The notes under the pieces were generated by a model, which ran no database searches, was not told where the DNA came from, and saw nothing but the letters and a program-made list of their open reading frames with translations. DNA of 64,000 bases from the NCBI GenBank assembly GCA_016584305.1, contig JACEEZ010020494.1, positions 15,001 to 79,000 of the forward strand, in the 5' to 3' direction. Origin of the DNA: Chionoecetes opilio. Taxonomy: Eukaryota; Arthropoda; Malacostraca; Decapoda; Majidae. Position 1 is the first letter of the stretch; every line of letters starts with the position of its first letter. Both the position numbers and the translations under genes were made by a program. Positions 10,730 through 25,700 of the stretch are shown piece by piece.

Positions 10730-13700
10730 CTGTGGCAGGGAAGAGAGAGAGGGAGGGTTGATGTCGGGGAAATAAAGTAAGGACATAAAAAGCTAGTGTA
10801 AGTTAACTTCTCCCACACTGAGCTTCACTTATTTACACTCACTATGTATTAGAGTCCCTTGTTTAAAGGAACTTCACATTAAGAAAACTCAGTTACGAAA
10901 AAAAAGTGCCAACATTTTTTTAACGCATGAAAAATTTGAAACACACGCACAAACTTGATCCAAATTTGTTTTCTAATAAATGGAAAATCAAAGGAAAAAT
11001 AGGATTCTCTTAAGAGATTTTTCACATAACGCACGATTTCCTCGGAACGTAACACATACGTCAAATAAAAGATGTCAATTTGTCAATTCAACTTGGCTCT
11101 CTCTACCTTGACTTTGAGTTAATTTACACTTAAATTTTTCTTACAGTTAAGATACACTGCACACACACTCACACCCACAACCATACAATCATACCATAGC
11201 CATACCATAACCATACAACCAGCAACCATTACCTCCTTCAGCTTCTTCTTACGCTCCTTGGCCGAGAACTTGCCGGTGTTGTTGATGAGCTGGTCGAGGA
11301 GCTGCGTCAGGAAGAGCTGCGAGCCAGTGAGCCGCTGTCGCTGGTACTCCGAGGGCGACACCTGCCGGCAGTAGGTGTTGGTGACGGAGCGCTCCCCCGC
11401 CGCCGCCGCGTACACCACCTGGAACGGAGGGCGGGAGCATGCCTCCAGCGGCCACACACAGCCTTAGCTCATGCCACCACCACCACCACTACAGGTACCA
11501 CAAAGCACCTATCACCCATGACTTCTCTTAAGATCTTCTACCAACACTTACAAAGCAATGACCAAATGTACAGAAAAATGACCAAAGTTACAGATCAATA
11601 GTTTTCTTGACAGAGCCAGGATCTGCTAAGGAAGTGACAAAGCTTATCACACACAACACCACTGTCACACTTAGACAAAGACAGTGACAGCTACAAGGCC
11701 ACCGACAACTCATATCTCTGAAGGCCGTGTCACACGGGGATATTTTCCGGCATCTTTGGGTATTTTGCTACCATTTGATGCCCGTAGTGGTGGCAAAAAA
11801 TGCGCGTGTCATCACACGGCGTTTCGGTTATGAGCATCTTCTACTGGCATCTTCCGGGACCCGTGACTAAAACAAACACTATAGCAGCCAGACGAAGTCT
11901 TCTTGCACGATCCATAGTGTTTGTTTTGGTTGGGGGTCCCGGAAGATGCCAGTAGATGCTCATAGCCGAAACACTGTGTGACGACATGCGCATTTTTTAC
12001 CCACTACGGGCATTAAATGGTAGCAAAATACCCAAAGATGCCGGAAAATATCCCCGTGTGACACGGGTTTAAGGTTCAGTGTTTGGAAGCCAGTTACTCT
12101 GCCACTTCAAAAACAAATTAAGTCTATGTTTACACAGATGCAGTGAGAACCACAAAAAAGCCCCATGTTACACCAAGCGACAGACTACAATAAATAATCT
12201 CAGGCAATCATAAACTGTACTTTATCTTCTACAACATACACTATTAACATACATTAATGACTGAGAAACGACTAAAGTTACTAGCATCTCCAGGCTAATG
12301 GCACTACGGTTACTACAGTACTTCTACTAATTACCAGAGGTGGGCATCGCAATTTGTTTTCCAATTCCGCAACTCCGACCCGCAATCGCAATTCCACAAT
12401 TTTTTTCTGATAGGCCTTTTCGCAATCGCAATTCCGCAAACTAATTTTGACACCTACAATTAAAACAAAACACCTACAATTAAAACAAAAAATGTCTCTA
12501 GACTCTTTATTAGTGTTTAATACTTCTGTATTCGTATTCTGTTTCTGTCTATACTTGTTACTTGTCCTTCACAATTAAGTCTTTGTCTCTTTTAGTGTTT
12601 TTCTTTACTTTTACACTTCACAGTCTACTGGCTAGTAATCACTAATCTAAGTAATCTACTAATCTTCCTCTTCCTCCTCCTCCCACTTCTGGTTCAGCAT
12701 GTGGAGGTTGGCAACTAATCACACACCTGGCCAGCGTACACGCTCTCAATCCCAAGTTCCAGCACGCACTGACTGAGTGACTGTGCTACACTTGGCACTT
12801 GGCACTGTACTACAGTTGGCAGTGTCGTCTCCACAATATTTAGTGGGAACTTATGTTCACGCGGGCACTTGCCACTTTGAAGGTGGTGACCGTCACAATT
12901 ATTGCGATTGCGTTTCAAAATTTTGGCGGTCCGCAACCCGCTATTCTGCATTTTTTTCAGGCATCCGTAATTGCACAATTCTGCAACCGAATTACCCATT
13001 CCGCAAGTTATTGCGATTGCGTTTCAAAATTTTGGCGGTCCGCAATTCGCAATTCCGCAATTTTTTCAGGCATCCATAATTGCGCAATTCCGCAACCGAA
13101 TTACCATTCCGCAAGTTGCGGAATTGCGGACTAAAATTACGGAATGCCCACCTTTGCTAATTACTGCTACATACCAACAAATATAACACATCTCATACTT
13201 GTGTCTTTAGGATTGACTATCACAATAACCCCCTGCCTCTCTCCTCCCCTGACTAATCTTGCATCACATCCCACACCACCACACTTCCCTGCCACTCAGT
13301 CACGTCTTGCCATCCCTCACTCATGCTTCCTACACCCAACCATACAAGTTACAACCCACTCTAACATGGGGCTGTTCGACCAGGCAGCCTGAGGAACAAC
13401 AACAGTCCACCACTTTAGCATGACCACACACTCCATTCATCACCCTACATTATCTCACAAACCTATTTTTTTCCCCCCGAGTGCCTCGTCTAAAAGTAAA
13501 ACATTAATCTCCACTTGCTAATTCCTGCTTTAAAATGTTCCTCCCCTTACACTGTACCTCTCCTTTAAACTTTCACATGCCCGGGGATATAAAGTTCTAA
13601 TCAATAAAAAAAATATTGTAAAAAAAAAATTCAATTGAAAACTTTGACTAAATTGAGTCTCAGCTGACTTTCTGGGACCTATTTCCAATGTTGTTTAGTC

Positions 13701-16700
13701 AGCTTTCTACAACCCTATGCATGACATGTTAGATTACAAAGACCACAGTAATAGCAAGAAGGTTAGTACACCAACATAGACCATAGAAAATATAACTTCA
13801 TCAATATCCACACATGTTCACTCGTAACATAATCCAGCTCCCAAAAAGCTAAATAAAAATATCCAAAAAAAATATCCAGCTCCCAAAGCATAAGTCCTAA
13901 CAGGCTGCAAAAAATGTGTTGTCATAATAACCATCTCCATCATTAGCGTCACCTTGATCACCAATCACTACAGGCCGACAGCCGCCACACCCAAGCCAGC
14001 CACTGCGCCAGCCACATCCCTGAACCACCTGTGCCCCCCTCCCCCCATATGACACCTACAGGTTACTACAGCTGTCGCCACAACCAAACACACCACCACA
14101 ACAATCACACATCACTACTGTAACAACCACTACTGAGCTGTTGAATTCATAAGTAGCCAACTGGACTTTTTTTGCATCATCTTCAGTATTCTCCAAGATA
14201 AATGAATTTAATAAATGAATAAAATTGAAGTAACAGTGTTATAAGTAATGGTTCAAGTTATCTATTACATGTGCTACAGTCTGCTCGGTCTCCACCTCCA
14301 CCATGGAATGATCAGGAAAATAACCTTGGCATTACAGATTGCATTCAACATCAAACAAAGCCTGCGTTTTGCAGCAAAATCAAGTACGGAGATCTTAGCT
14401 CACTCTCCACAATGCATTGCTTTAAGCTGTGAGGACACTAATTTGCAGGATTCAATTAATTATCTTCATGAAATATAATGCTTCTTGCACATAATATCCC
14501 ATCTTAGTGATGATGCAAAATAAATTTAGGTGTGATATATCATATAACTGACCTGAAGGTAAGTGGGCCCTGCAGCCCTTACTGCAATTAGGAAGCTTGC
14601 ATTAAAGAAGGGAAGTTGCCATAACCTTTTGGAGTCTTTACTCGGTAATGATATACTTATAAGTAGTGTTTATGTGACACCATGACAACTGTTCAGCTCA
14701 CTGCGGGCCAATGGCTGTACTAAACAAGTAGGACATTACTTGAATATATCACAAACTCTTTGATGCAGACCAGTCACTTGAATCCAACAGCCCTACTGAC
14801 TAATCAACTTCACTACCACATTCACACTAGTAGTTCACAACACCCCATAGCAAGCCGCCTCCAGGCCCAAGCTACAGCTACACTACAGCCTCCCTTCCTC
14901 TCCGTTCCATGTGTGTCGGCAGTGCGGCTCTGCGGGGCTCCGAGGGCATGGCTCAGAGCATGTGTGGGACAGAGACAAGACAAGACAAAGTGACTACTGA
15001 TCCCTGCAAGGAGTAATGTGAGAGTCCCATTAGTAACAACACAACAATCAGGGAAATAGTTCCATCAAGGCCACCCGAACCCATTCCCCGGATCACTGGC
15101 AGGGTTCATACGTACATAAACACACACACAGCCTCCCCACATGACTGTTTTCCCAGCTCATGTGCACACCAAGTTATAACCTTCCCATGAAACACAACAT
15201 TCAGGGTGCAAGTAATCATGTTTACACCACCCAGACTAACAGACATAGGCATTGTGTGGCAGGACACAGTTGGTTCAATCTATGGCACTTTTTATGATTA
15301 GCAAATGATTACTACTCGCTTCAATGATTAATTCTGCATGCTAAACAAGATTACCACAGGGGAATCAACACATCAAAACAAAATAGTATAAATGAAGCTA
15401 CCGTAGATAACAGTGAAGTCGCCAGTTCTACGTTTCTTTGTTATTTACAGCCGTGTGGTGGCGTTAATAGTTACATTTGTACATCCATGATTTCAGGAAA
15501 GTTAGAAGGGGCTATCTGGAAAGTCTGTGTTATTTTGTGTCATATTAGGGCTATAAATTAACAAATTACAAAAATAAAACCGAGTGGCGACCTCACTATA
15601 CCTACTACAGTAAAGTCGCCAGCTAGTATTTTAACCCAACAGTGGAGTCGCCACTCTGGGGAATTCAGGGAAATTAGAGGTAAAGTAAAACAAGTCTATA
15701 TATATATTAGCTGCGGAAGACGCTTGGATATATAAAAATTCATCTGCCAACGTGAAAATAAATTCTATTCAAGTTTGAAAGATCTGGCAAGTCTTGTGTC
15801 CTGTCGTCCGAAAAGCTACTGTTTACTGTCTGTCATCGCGCGAAGAAAAACGTGAGAAGCAAAATGCACAACAGTTATACTTGCAGATACAAAGCATAAA
15901 ACAACGCTGAAACAGGGTAGATTATACAGTCATGATATAAACTACTGTGTAACATCTTCAGTGGCACATAAAAATCAGTAGTGATGCTATAATTCGTAAT
16001 ATTTGGCGCCTGGCGACTTCACTGTAGGTGGCGACTTCACTGTTATCTACGGTAAGAGATGAAAGGAGAACTCAGGTATAGGGAAGACATTGAAAACCTT
16101 TAAACAGCTGCAAAACAACAAAATATATAGTCCTGCCACATCACTGCCACTAAGTGTTCCCGGACAAGACATGGGTTAGGATCCCGCTATGCCCCTCGTG
16201 ACCACCCAACCACCCATACCCAGGCCTGTCATGCACTAGGACAGACACTCAAACCCACACCTTACACTAACAGAACCCAGGAAAAAAAGATAGTATAGAA
16301 TATATAACTGGAAAAATAATAAAAGATAGAGACATATAACTGGAAAAATAACAAAAGATAACATAACTGGAAAAAGAATAAAAGAATCTTACACTAACAG
16401 AACCCAGGATCACGTAAGAGTATCACAAGACAAAAATATACCTGGAATGAAAAGATTACAGTAGAGGTTTCTGCCCCTGAATAAAAAAAAGTCCAATCCT
16501 TTCCTATAACCTTTCACCTAAAAAAAAAAGTCCAACCTTTTCCCCTGACTAAGAAATAACATTTGAATCCTTTCTCTATAAAGTTCTACTTCTTCCCACT
16601 TTTTCTTGTCTTCTCTTAGCACCACAATCACACCTAAATGAGGGAAAACTTAGAATAACACCCATCACTTCCTAAGAAAAGCATCCCAGTTGTATATTAT

Positions 16701-19700
16701 GAAATCAAAATGTGCCCTCCTGTGTACCAAACCCAACCTACCCTAACATAACCCTTACCATCTTTATCTCCCTTCTGACCTTCAATCTCTAAACCTAACA
16801 TAAATAATAATGGAAAAAAAATGCATCTCTTGACCTTATTCTATCCCAAGCAACCTGACTTCCCTTACTATACAATTCCTCCTCCTGCTCCTCCCCACCA
16901 CTACCCAATTCTTCCTCCCCCTCCCCCACACCCCCCTCACCATGCTGCGGTGTCTGGTGTTGAGGCGTCGGTGGGCCAGCACGGCCAGGTCCTGGGGCGG
17001 GCACATCACCTCCGTGTGGGCGTCCATCAGGAAGGCCACCACGCGCAGGGCCAACACCTCGTCGTGGTCCGCCTCAAGATGGCACAACAGGATGCTGCGC
17101 GCAAACGTGTTCAGGACCTGTGATGGGAGAGACGAGTGAATCCTATTGTCACTTCTTTGCTGGGACTGTTTATTACAGTTTCATAACCTTTTCACCATCA
17201 CGCCCCCTTCAGTAGTGGGTCCTTGCCCCCATGGCCCCCCTTCACTTCTTCAACCAAGATATTTCAAAATAATTCTGAATCAGAAAAAACCCTGAAAAAT
17301 CATAACTTTTTGCACTTTTATTGTGCATATAATTATTCATAAACACCTTGCATATACCCAGCAGATTTAGATAGATCACGTTTCATAAAATACTTTTTTA
17401 ATACATAAGAGTTTTTCCTTTTTCTCTTTTCCCCCCAGGTTTAATAAGAACCGCTGGTCTATTACCTAAGTGATTTATGGAGGTGTGGTGTTTGGCTGGC
17501 TTTTCTTCTCCTAATTTGTACAAAGTAGTTTCATAATTGAAACAAAAAAACAAAAACAAATTGGGGAAAAAAAATATTGGAAAGTATCACGAGAGAAAAA
17601 AAAAAAAGGTAAAAATAAAATGATACACAAATAACTGTAAAAGAATAAAAGCTCACACCAAACCATCAGGCACAGGCTGACTCACGTACCAGGGCCCGGG
17701 TAGTCAGGTCAGGCCCAAGACCGAGCTCCTCGTTGGCTCAAAAGAGAGAAGAAAATAACAACAGAAGGTAAAAAAAAAGAAGAAAAAAAGAATAAGAGAC
17801 GCATATACGTAAGTGTAAAAGAATATACAGTAAAACCCTTATAACTCGGCACTGTATAACTCAAAATTTGATATAACTCGGCAAGGCAAAGACATTTTTT
17901 TTTTTTTTTGTAGGCAGTGAGCTCCAGGGGTGGGATGGTAGGCCCTGGAGGCTCACTCGAGGGCTGTGATGGTTGGCCCTCGCCCGTGGTGACGCAGGCA
18001 GGATTCTTATAGACACCTGTAATTAGAGGCTCATGCCGCCCCCCTGTGTCCTCCCATGCACTCGCAGTCGAAGGTAGAGTTAATGGACAGGGCATGTGGG
18101 TGTTCTTAGGCCATTCGACGGTGCAGAAAGATTTCAAGTGGATTTATGGGTCTCACTCGGGATCGAACTCTGGTCTTCGAGAACGCCACCCGGTGACGCT
18201 AACCACTCTGCTACCGCCTCCCCTAAACTGCATCTCTTGGTTTTCACTCGGCATATCATGCCCTCAGAACCTCTTGTGTGAACATGTAAACAGAAAGTCG
18301 GCAAAAAATAATGTATCTCGGCATATTGATGTTATAACTGCATCTCTTTGCTTACACTCGGCATATCCTCAGTCGTATAAATTTGTGTTTTTGTCCTTTT
18401 GACCCTTTCCTGCAGGCTCAGGCTCTTCAATTTCATTCCCTTCCTGCTGGAGAGACACTTGCGTGATGGAGCTGACATCTTGAAATACAGTACTGTATGA
18501 TGTAATCCCAAAACACGTACAATAGGTGGCAAAGTAAAGCAAAGGTCGGGAACGAGCGTGTAGGCCATCAGCTGAGCCGTGTTTATGTCGTCAAAGCACC
18601 GTCTTGGATACGAATTTCGTTTTTTGTCAAAATTGAAAAAGGATTGGTTTCTGCTTCAAAAACACAACAAGCTTGGTAGGAGCCGAAATAATAATCAATG
18701 CAAAACATTGCAAACAATATCACAAAGTAGTATAACACACATTTCAGTAAGTGTTATTGGATTGGGATTCGTAATCCAAGACGGTGCTTGGACGACAAAA
18801 ACACGGCTCAGCCTACGCGCTGGTACCCAACCTTTGCTTTACTTTGCCACCTATTTTACGTGTTTTGGGATTACGTCATACAGTACTGTATATCAAGATG
18901 TCAGCTCCATCATGCAAGGGTGTCTCCAGCAGGAAGGGAATGAAATTGAAGAGCCTGAGCCTGCAGGAAAAGGTGAAAGTGCTGGCAAGGATGGATGCAG
19001 GTGCGTCCATGCGTGCTATTTGTGCTGAGTTTGATATCAATCCAGCACATTCTACCCGTTCACTGGTAAGTGTAGTTTTTATGCTTTTACAGTACTGTAT
19101 TTACATTTTTTTTTTTTTTTTTTTTTTATTATACCCATATCAGTGGACATTGCATAACTCGGCACATTGAATAACTCAGCAAGGGCCAGAGCCCCTATCG
19201 TGCCGAGTTATAAAGGTTTTACTGTAAGCTCACATCAAAACATCAAAGAGGCTAACTTACCAGAAAAATAATAAAAAGAGTGTGAGATTATCTTGCATTT
19301 ATATTATTCTATGTTGGGTTATTTTGTTTATGGTTCATTATATATGTTTTATGTTTAACTATTATTATTTATTGGAATGTAACTAGCCAGCTATTTGGAT
19401 GGTTCAACGGTCCAGCGTTCCCCTCCCCCCTCGTTCTCGGAGCGCCACTTAAGGCTGGCATCTCTGAGCTTCCACCCCTCGTTCCGGAGAACACCGGGCC
19501 ACGATCTTCATAACGAAGCCACCGGGCTTCATTTCCGAAGTTATATTAGTAACCCGATGTCCAAACAAAAGTTAGTCTCATCTCACCACTCGGCCTGCAA
19601 AGTGTTCTCTCTCCCAGGAGTCGAGGGATTTCTTTAGGATTATCCCGTGGATTACTTCTACGCACATTAGACTAAACTCTGCTTGGTCTGATGACTATGT

Positions 19701-22700
19701 TTATGTATGTAACTAAGAACATTCCTTTAATTTTGTGTTTGTTATTATTTAGTGTTTAGTTCTTTAAGTTAGTAATAAGTCAATATTAAATTACATTAAA
19801 TCTTAAATTTGTTTAAATTCCTTTTAAAGTAATCGTCCAGACCCATTTTTTTTTTGCCTAATTATGTTGAATGTACATTCAAAACACCTAATCCACCAAA
19901 AAAAATTGATATCCAGACCTTATTTCCGTAAAAACACAACTTTTGTAAAAAGCGCGCGAAAAAAAAAATCTTCCCTCCAACAGGGAGGGACTGTTATTGA
20001 TGACGTCAGAACAGGGACGCCCGTAGACACTGTCTGACACCTGTCGGCAAATGTTATGATGAGCGATTGTACTTCGGTGTCAGACAGTGAATCTGTCGCT
20101 GTGACCGACACTCTTCCCACACACACGCCTGCACACACGCCTCCTTCCCACACACACGCCTGCACACACGCCTCCTTCCCACACACACGCCTGCGCACCA
20201 ACACCCTTCCTGCACACACACACACATACACACACGTGTGTGGAGGGCGTGTGTGGGAAGGAGGCGTGTGTGCAGGCGTGTGTGTAAGAAGGGTGTCGGT
20301 GTGCAGACGTGTGTGGGAAGGAGGCGTGTGTGCAGGCGTGTGTGTGGGAAGGGTGTCTGTGTGCAGGCGTGTGTGTGGGAAGGAAGCGTGTGTGTGGGAA
20401 GGAGGCGTGTGTGCAGGCGTGTGTGTGGGAAGGAGGCGTGTGTGCAGGCGTGTGTGTGTGCAGGCGTCTGTGTGGGAAGGGTGTCGGTGTGCAGGCGTGT
20501 GTGTGGGAAGGAAGCGTGTCTGCAGGCGTGTGTGTGGGAAGGAGGCGTGTGTGCAGGTGTGTGTGTGGGAAGGAGGCGTGTATGCAAGCGTGTGTGTGTG
20601 GAAGGAGGCGTGTTTGCAGGCGTGTGTGTGGGAAGGGTGTCGGTGTGCAGGCGTGTGTGTAGGAAGGAAGCGTGTGTGCAGGCGTGTGTGGGGAAGGAGG
20701 CGTGTGTGCAGGCGTGTGTGGAAGGGTGTTGGTGTGCAGGCGTGTGTGTGGGACGGAGGCGTGTGTGCAGGCGTGAGTGTGGGAAGGGTGTCGGTGTGAA
20801 GGCGTGTGTGTGGGACGGAGGCGTGTGTGCAGGCGTGAGTGTGGGAAGGGTGTCGGTGTGCAGGCGTGTGTGTGGGACGGAGGCGTGTGTGCAGGCGTGT
20901 GTGTGGGAAGGAGGCGTGTATGCAAGCGTGTGTGTGGGAAGGAGGCGTGTGTGCAGGCGTGTGTGTGGGAAGGGTGTCGGTGTGCAGGCGTATGTGTGGG
21001 AAGGAAGCATGCTGCACCCATAAAGGATGCATGCATGTGGCATATAGCAAAAAAAATCTATCAGAAACACCCAAATATCTTCAAGTACTATTATATTTAT
21101 CTCTGTGTTTACGTGCCTCTGATCAAGCGCGGGAAGAGGATCCTCCCTGATGCTACGTCACGGAGCCTGAGCCTGAGCGTCTGCAAATCTTGTGTGTTTT
21201 GAGAACTCGGGGAATTTGCAGATTTTGATTGCGGATTATTTAAAAACGGCTGACTGGATACAAAAAGTGACGACGTATTGTTGATATACTCGTTAATGGC
21301 TATGATTTGATTGCATTAAATCAGGAATGATGAAATGGTCTGGACGATTACTTTAAGTAATTGCTCACTAAATGTGAGATTGTGAGGACTTAGTTTCACC
21401 CTAGACTTCATATAACGTAAATTTCTAATATACAAAACCTCACAAGAGACACAACTGGAAAAAAATGAAAGATCACATCAAAATTGAAAGAAACTGGAAA
21501 GAGAATAAAAGATAGAGAAATACAGGGTGTCCCAAAAGTCACTATACACTTTTAATAAATTCATAAAAAATGCACAAAAAACTGAGTTTATTCATATTTT
21601 TAGCATCAACCAAGGAGTCATTGCAGTTTTACTTGCAATACTTGCCATCACGTTCCAACGCCTTGAAGACTAGCTGTATACCTCCACATGAGCACCTCCA
21701 TTTTCGACAACCTTCAGCCACCTTCGGACGCAGGCCTCTCCGACATTTTGCAGCATCTCTTCCCCGACCTCGCTGCAGGCCGTGCGGATTCTTTCCTCGA
21801 GCTGTGACAGGTCACGGGGCTTAGTGGCATACACCTTGCTTTTGATATAGCCCCACAGAAAAAAGTCACAAGGTGTGAGGTCGGGGGAGCGCGGAGCCCA
21901 TTCGAGGGGACCCCTTCGACCGATCCATCGGTCAGGAAACTTGATGTTGAGGAAATCCCTCACTAACCTGGCAAAGTGGGGAGGGACTCTTGTCTTGTTG
22001 AAAAAAGACATTAGCAAGGTCACTCCTCGCCTGAAGTTGTGGCACAGCAAACTCCTGCAGCATCTCCAGGTAATTTTTCCCCGTAATGGTGGTCGTGTTA
22101 CCGGATGCATCGCAGAAGAAAAATGGTCCAATCAGCCCAGTGCTAGACATGGCACACCAAACCACCAGCTTCGGAGAGTCTCGTTCATGCTCAAGAATTT
22201 AGGTCGGGGAAGAGATGCTGCAAAACGTGGGAGAGGCCTGCGTCCGAAGGTGGCTGAAGGTTGTCGAAAATGGAGGTGCTCATGTGGAGGTATGTCTCGA
22301 GTCTTCAAGGCGTTGGAACGTGATGGCAAGTCTAGCAAGTAAAACTGCAATGACTCCTTTGTTGATGCTAAAAATATGAATAAACTCAGTTTCTTGTGTA
22401 TTTTTTATGAATTTATTAAAAGTGTATAGTGACTTTTGGGACACCCTGTATAACTGTAAAAAACATAAAAGGTCACACCAAAACATCAACAAGAGACCAA
22501 CATACCAGGGTCCGCATAGCCAGGTCAGGGCCAAGACAGAGCTCCTCATTGGCTCAGAAGAGAGAAGAAGAAAATAACAACAGAAGATAAAAATAAAAAG
22601 TGAAAAAATGCCACACATTATAACTGAAAAAAATAAAAGCTCCCACCAAAACAACAAGAGGCTGACTTACCAGAAAAAGAATAAAAGAGAGAGGGACATA

Positions 22701-25700
22701 ACTGGAAAAGAATATCATAAAAGATAGCAACACATTATAACTGAAACAAGTAAAAGCTCACACCAAAAATTTAGCAAGACTAACTTAGGTACAAGAATAA
22801 TAAATAGAAACACATACCAAGCAAATAATAAAATCTCACACCAAAATGTCAGGAAGAAGCCATTGAACATAGGTACCAGAAAAAAGAAGATAGCGACACA
22901 TTTTAGCTGAAAAAGAATATAAGATCACAGCAAAACAACCAGAGGCTAACCAACATACCAGTGCCCGTGTAGTCAGGTCCGGGCCAAGACTCAGCTCCTC
23001 GTTGGCGGTCATCTTGCTCATCATGCGCAGGAGGAGGTGGAGCTTGCGGCGGCGCACGGGGGGGAGCAGCAGCAGCAGCAGGCGGGCCGAGCTGATGGCC
23101 GCCTCCCTGCCCTCCCTCGTGAGCAGCCCTGGGGGTGGAGGGAAGGGAGGGTGTGAGGGGGGATTGTAGGGATGGTAAGTGGAGGGCAAGGCTGAAGAGA
23201 ATGTAGGGAAGACTTTTTGAAGGGAGGGAGATGTTAAGTAATATTGAGGGGTTAAGAGAAGGAACATTTCATTAGGTAGGCTTTTAGAGTGAGAGAGAAA
23301 GAGAAAGAGAGAGAGGGAAAGAGCAAGAGCAGGTGTGTGGGCAACATGTAGTGGAGGAAATGTTTAATGATGAGGCTCTGAAAGGGATAAGGGAGAGTGG
23401 TTCAATGGTGGATAGGGTATACAAACCCTATGCTGTTACGGTATACAAACCAGGATTATAGTTGGGATTCTATATCTTACATTTTCAGTGTTTAATAATT
23501 TTGAAGTTAATGAGTAGCAAAAGAAAAAAATAACACTCACAGACGTTCTAAAACTAATGTAAAATCTTGCAGTTGTCCTGAAGCAAGTAATGAATCCCTG
23601 CAATAATGGACACCTTCCTACAGGATGACTGTGACTAATACATGGCACACTTTATGTTAGGAAAAGGATGTCTTTGTCAGCTTGTGACTTTATAGGATGG
23701 ATATATGTACTGCATAACCATGTAGGTATATGGCTGAAATAATGTCTGATGTAAACCACATGTGAGTCTTTCAGCGGTGCGATCAGCAACTACTCTGCTC
23801 ATTCTCCGAGGTGATGTGCAATAGCAATAGTGCAGAGATTGGCCAGCTAAAATATAAAGTTAATGCTATGAATAACAGGTGCATCTTTATGGTGAGTGCA
23901 TTAGTACAGAAGCAGTGAATAGATATTATATAATTTCAACTGTATTTCAGCCAAGGCTGTATCTTGCTGCAAGGTGGGTGTTAAAGGGACTGAGGCATCA
24001 AAGGTAATGATTGTGATGTCTGATTCCCAAAAGAATATAAGAGAGAGAATATGACTGAGTTTGGCAGGATGGTTGAACAAGAACAGATTATGGAACATGC
24101 TGTGCATGACATACTGAAGTTTATATGTTTATCCTACTTCATTTAGTTATATTTTTCCGGCAATGTCTTTCTGCCATCGTTACTTAACTGAAAACAAGGA
24201 TGATTACTGAGAGAGAGAGAGAGAAGAGAGAGAGAGAATAATCAAAAGCCAGTGAATAGGTAGAAAGGTTTCAAAACAGTGACAGGCCTGTGCATGGGAG
24301 GGAAGGGGATGTGGCAGCAGCCGTTATTGCATTAATAATGTTAGTTATCATGAACACATTGTAGCAGTAATACTAGTGAGGACCAAGCATCCACCACAGC
24401 CTGAGAAGCAGTAGTAATGTTGATGTAGCAGTGCAATAGTTAATACAGGTGGGGCATGGGGGGGAGGGGGGGATAGCTTAAGAGTGGTGCCTAGTAAGAA
24501 GCTAGTTAAAAACCATGCGTTGTGAGGCCTACCAGGCAGACAAGCTTTGCTCCCCCAGAACACCTGCGCCCCTCGCCGCCGGCCGACGCGTCTCTTACTT
24601 GGCGAGGAGTGGTAGTGGCGCCACGGCCCCCCCCTCCCAAAGGGCAGGGCCGCCCGGGTGTGGGGGGTGCGGTCAGCCCACCCGTCACTCAGCTCATTGG
24701 CTGAGGAGGACAGCTGCTTGTACAGGTCCGTTGAAGTGTCTCTGAGGACTGGGTGTGGGAAGCAGAACCTGCAGGAAGGAAAAACTCAGGATTCAAGTTA
24801 CTCGAGCTACAAAGGAAGTTATCAAGCTCCATTCTAATCATTGACAGTAAATGTGTGCTACAAGTACTGACCTCTGGCAAGGGCCGAGGAATATATGCCG
24901 GCCATGCCACTGACGGGCCGCAGCAGGGAGGGGGAGGCGAGGGGCGTGTGTGGGGCCAGGGAGGTTGGGGTGGCACCCCTGCTGGTGTGTGACAGGGAGG
25001 TGGGGGTGGCTTCCCTGCTGGGGTGGGACAGGGCAGAGTGGTAGAGGCTGTTGCCCGAGGCTGAGGAGTGGAGGCTGTGACTGAGGCAGCCGCTGGGGGT
25101 GAGGGTCCTGGGGCGGGACACGGGGCGGGGGACGGGGCAGGGCACGGCGGGCGGCCAATGGTCCAGGAGGCCAGGGTCAGACCGGGCACTGAGGGGGGCT
25201 GAGGGCACGGAGTCCAGGGTGTCTGTGGAGTCTCCTGACGGGGCAAGAGCTAGGTTGAGGAAGCCCCCAGACTTGGTGCGCAGGTGTGCCAGCCTGGCCC
25301 CGTGGCTCCCCAGGCCCTCCGATGACACAGTGCTGGCAGTGTCGTCGTGGGACACACCACTCAGGCTGGGGTTGACGTAGCCGCCAGACTCCGTCCTGAG
25401 GTGGCTCGCCGCGACACCCTTGGCCCGGCCTCCACGCTTCCGGGAGGCGGAGTCATCGCGCACGTGTTTACGCTTGATGGAGTCTCGGATGCGGCTGGCC
25501 AGGCTCCTGAAGGGTGGCGGGGGGGCAGGGGCAGGGATGTCAACTTCAAGACACTGCAGATTCCCGGCCGAGCGTGATCGGTTGAGGGGTGAGAGGGGGA
25601 CTAAGGGGGCCGTGGCGTACTCCGTGCTGGCGAGGACATGATGCTGGAGCGGAACAGGTCCGAGGCCGACGAGGCGTTGGCTGTGGTGTCCCAGGGGCCG

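Noticed and set aside
19920..21202. Open frames of 240 to 384 codons on both strands (His/Thr/Pro-rich or Val/Cys/Arg-rich)
   Set aside because: They are translations of the GT-rich minisatellite in all frames; no domain, and both strands are open only because the unit lacks stops.
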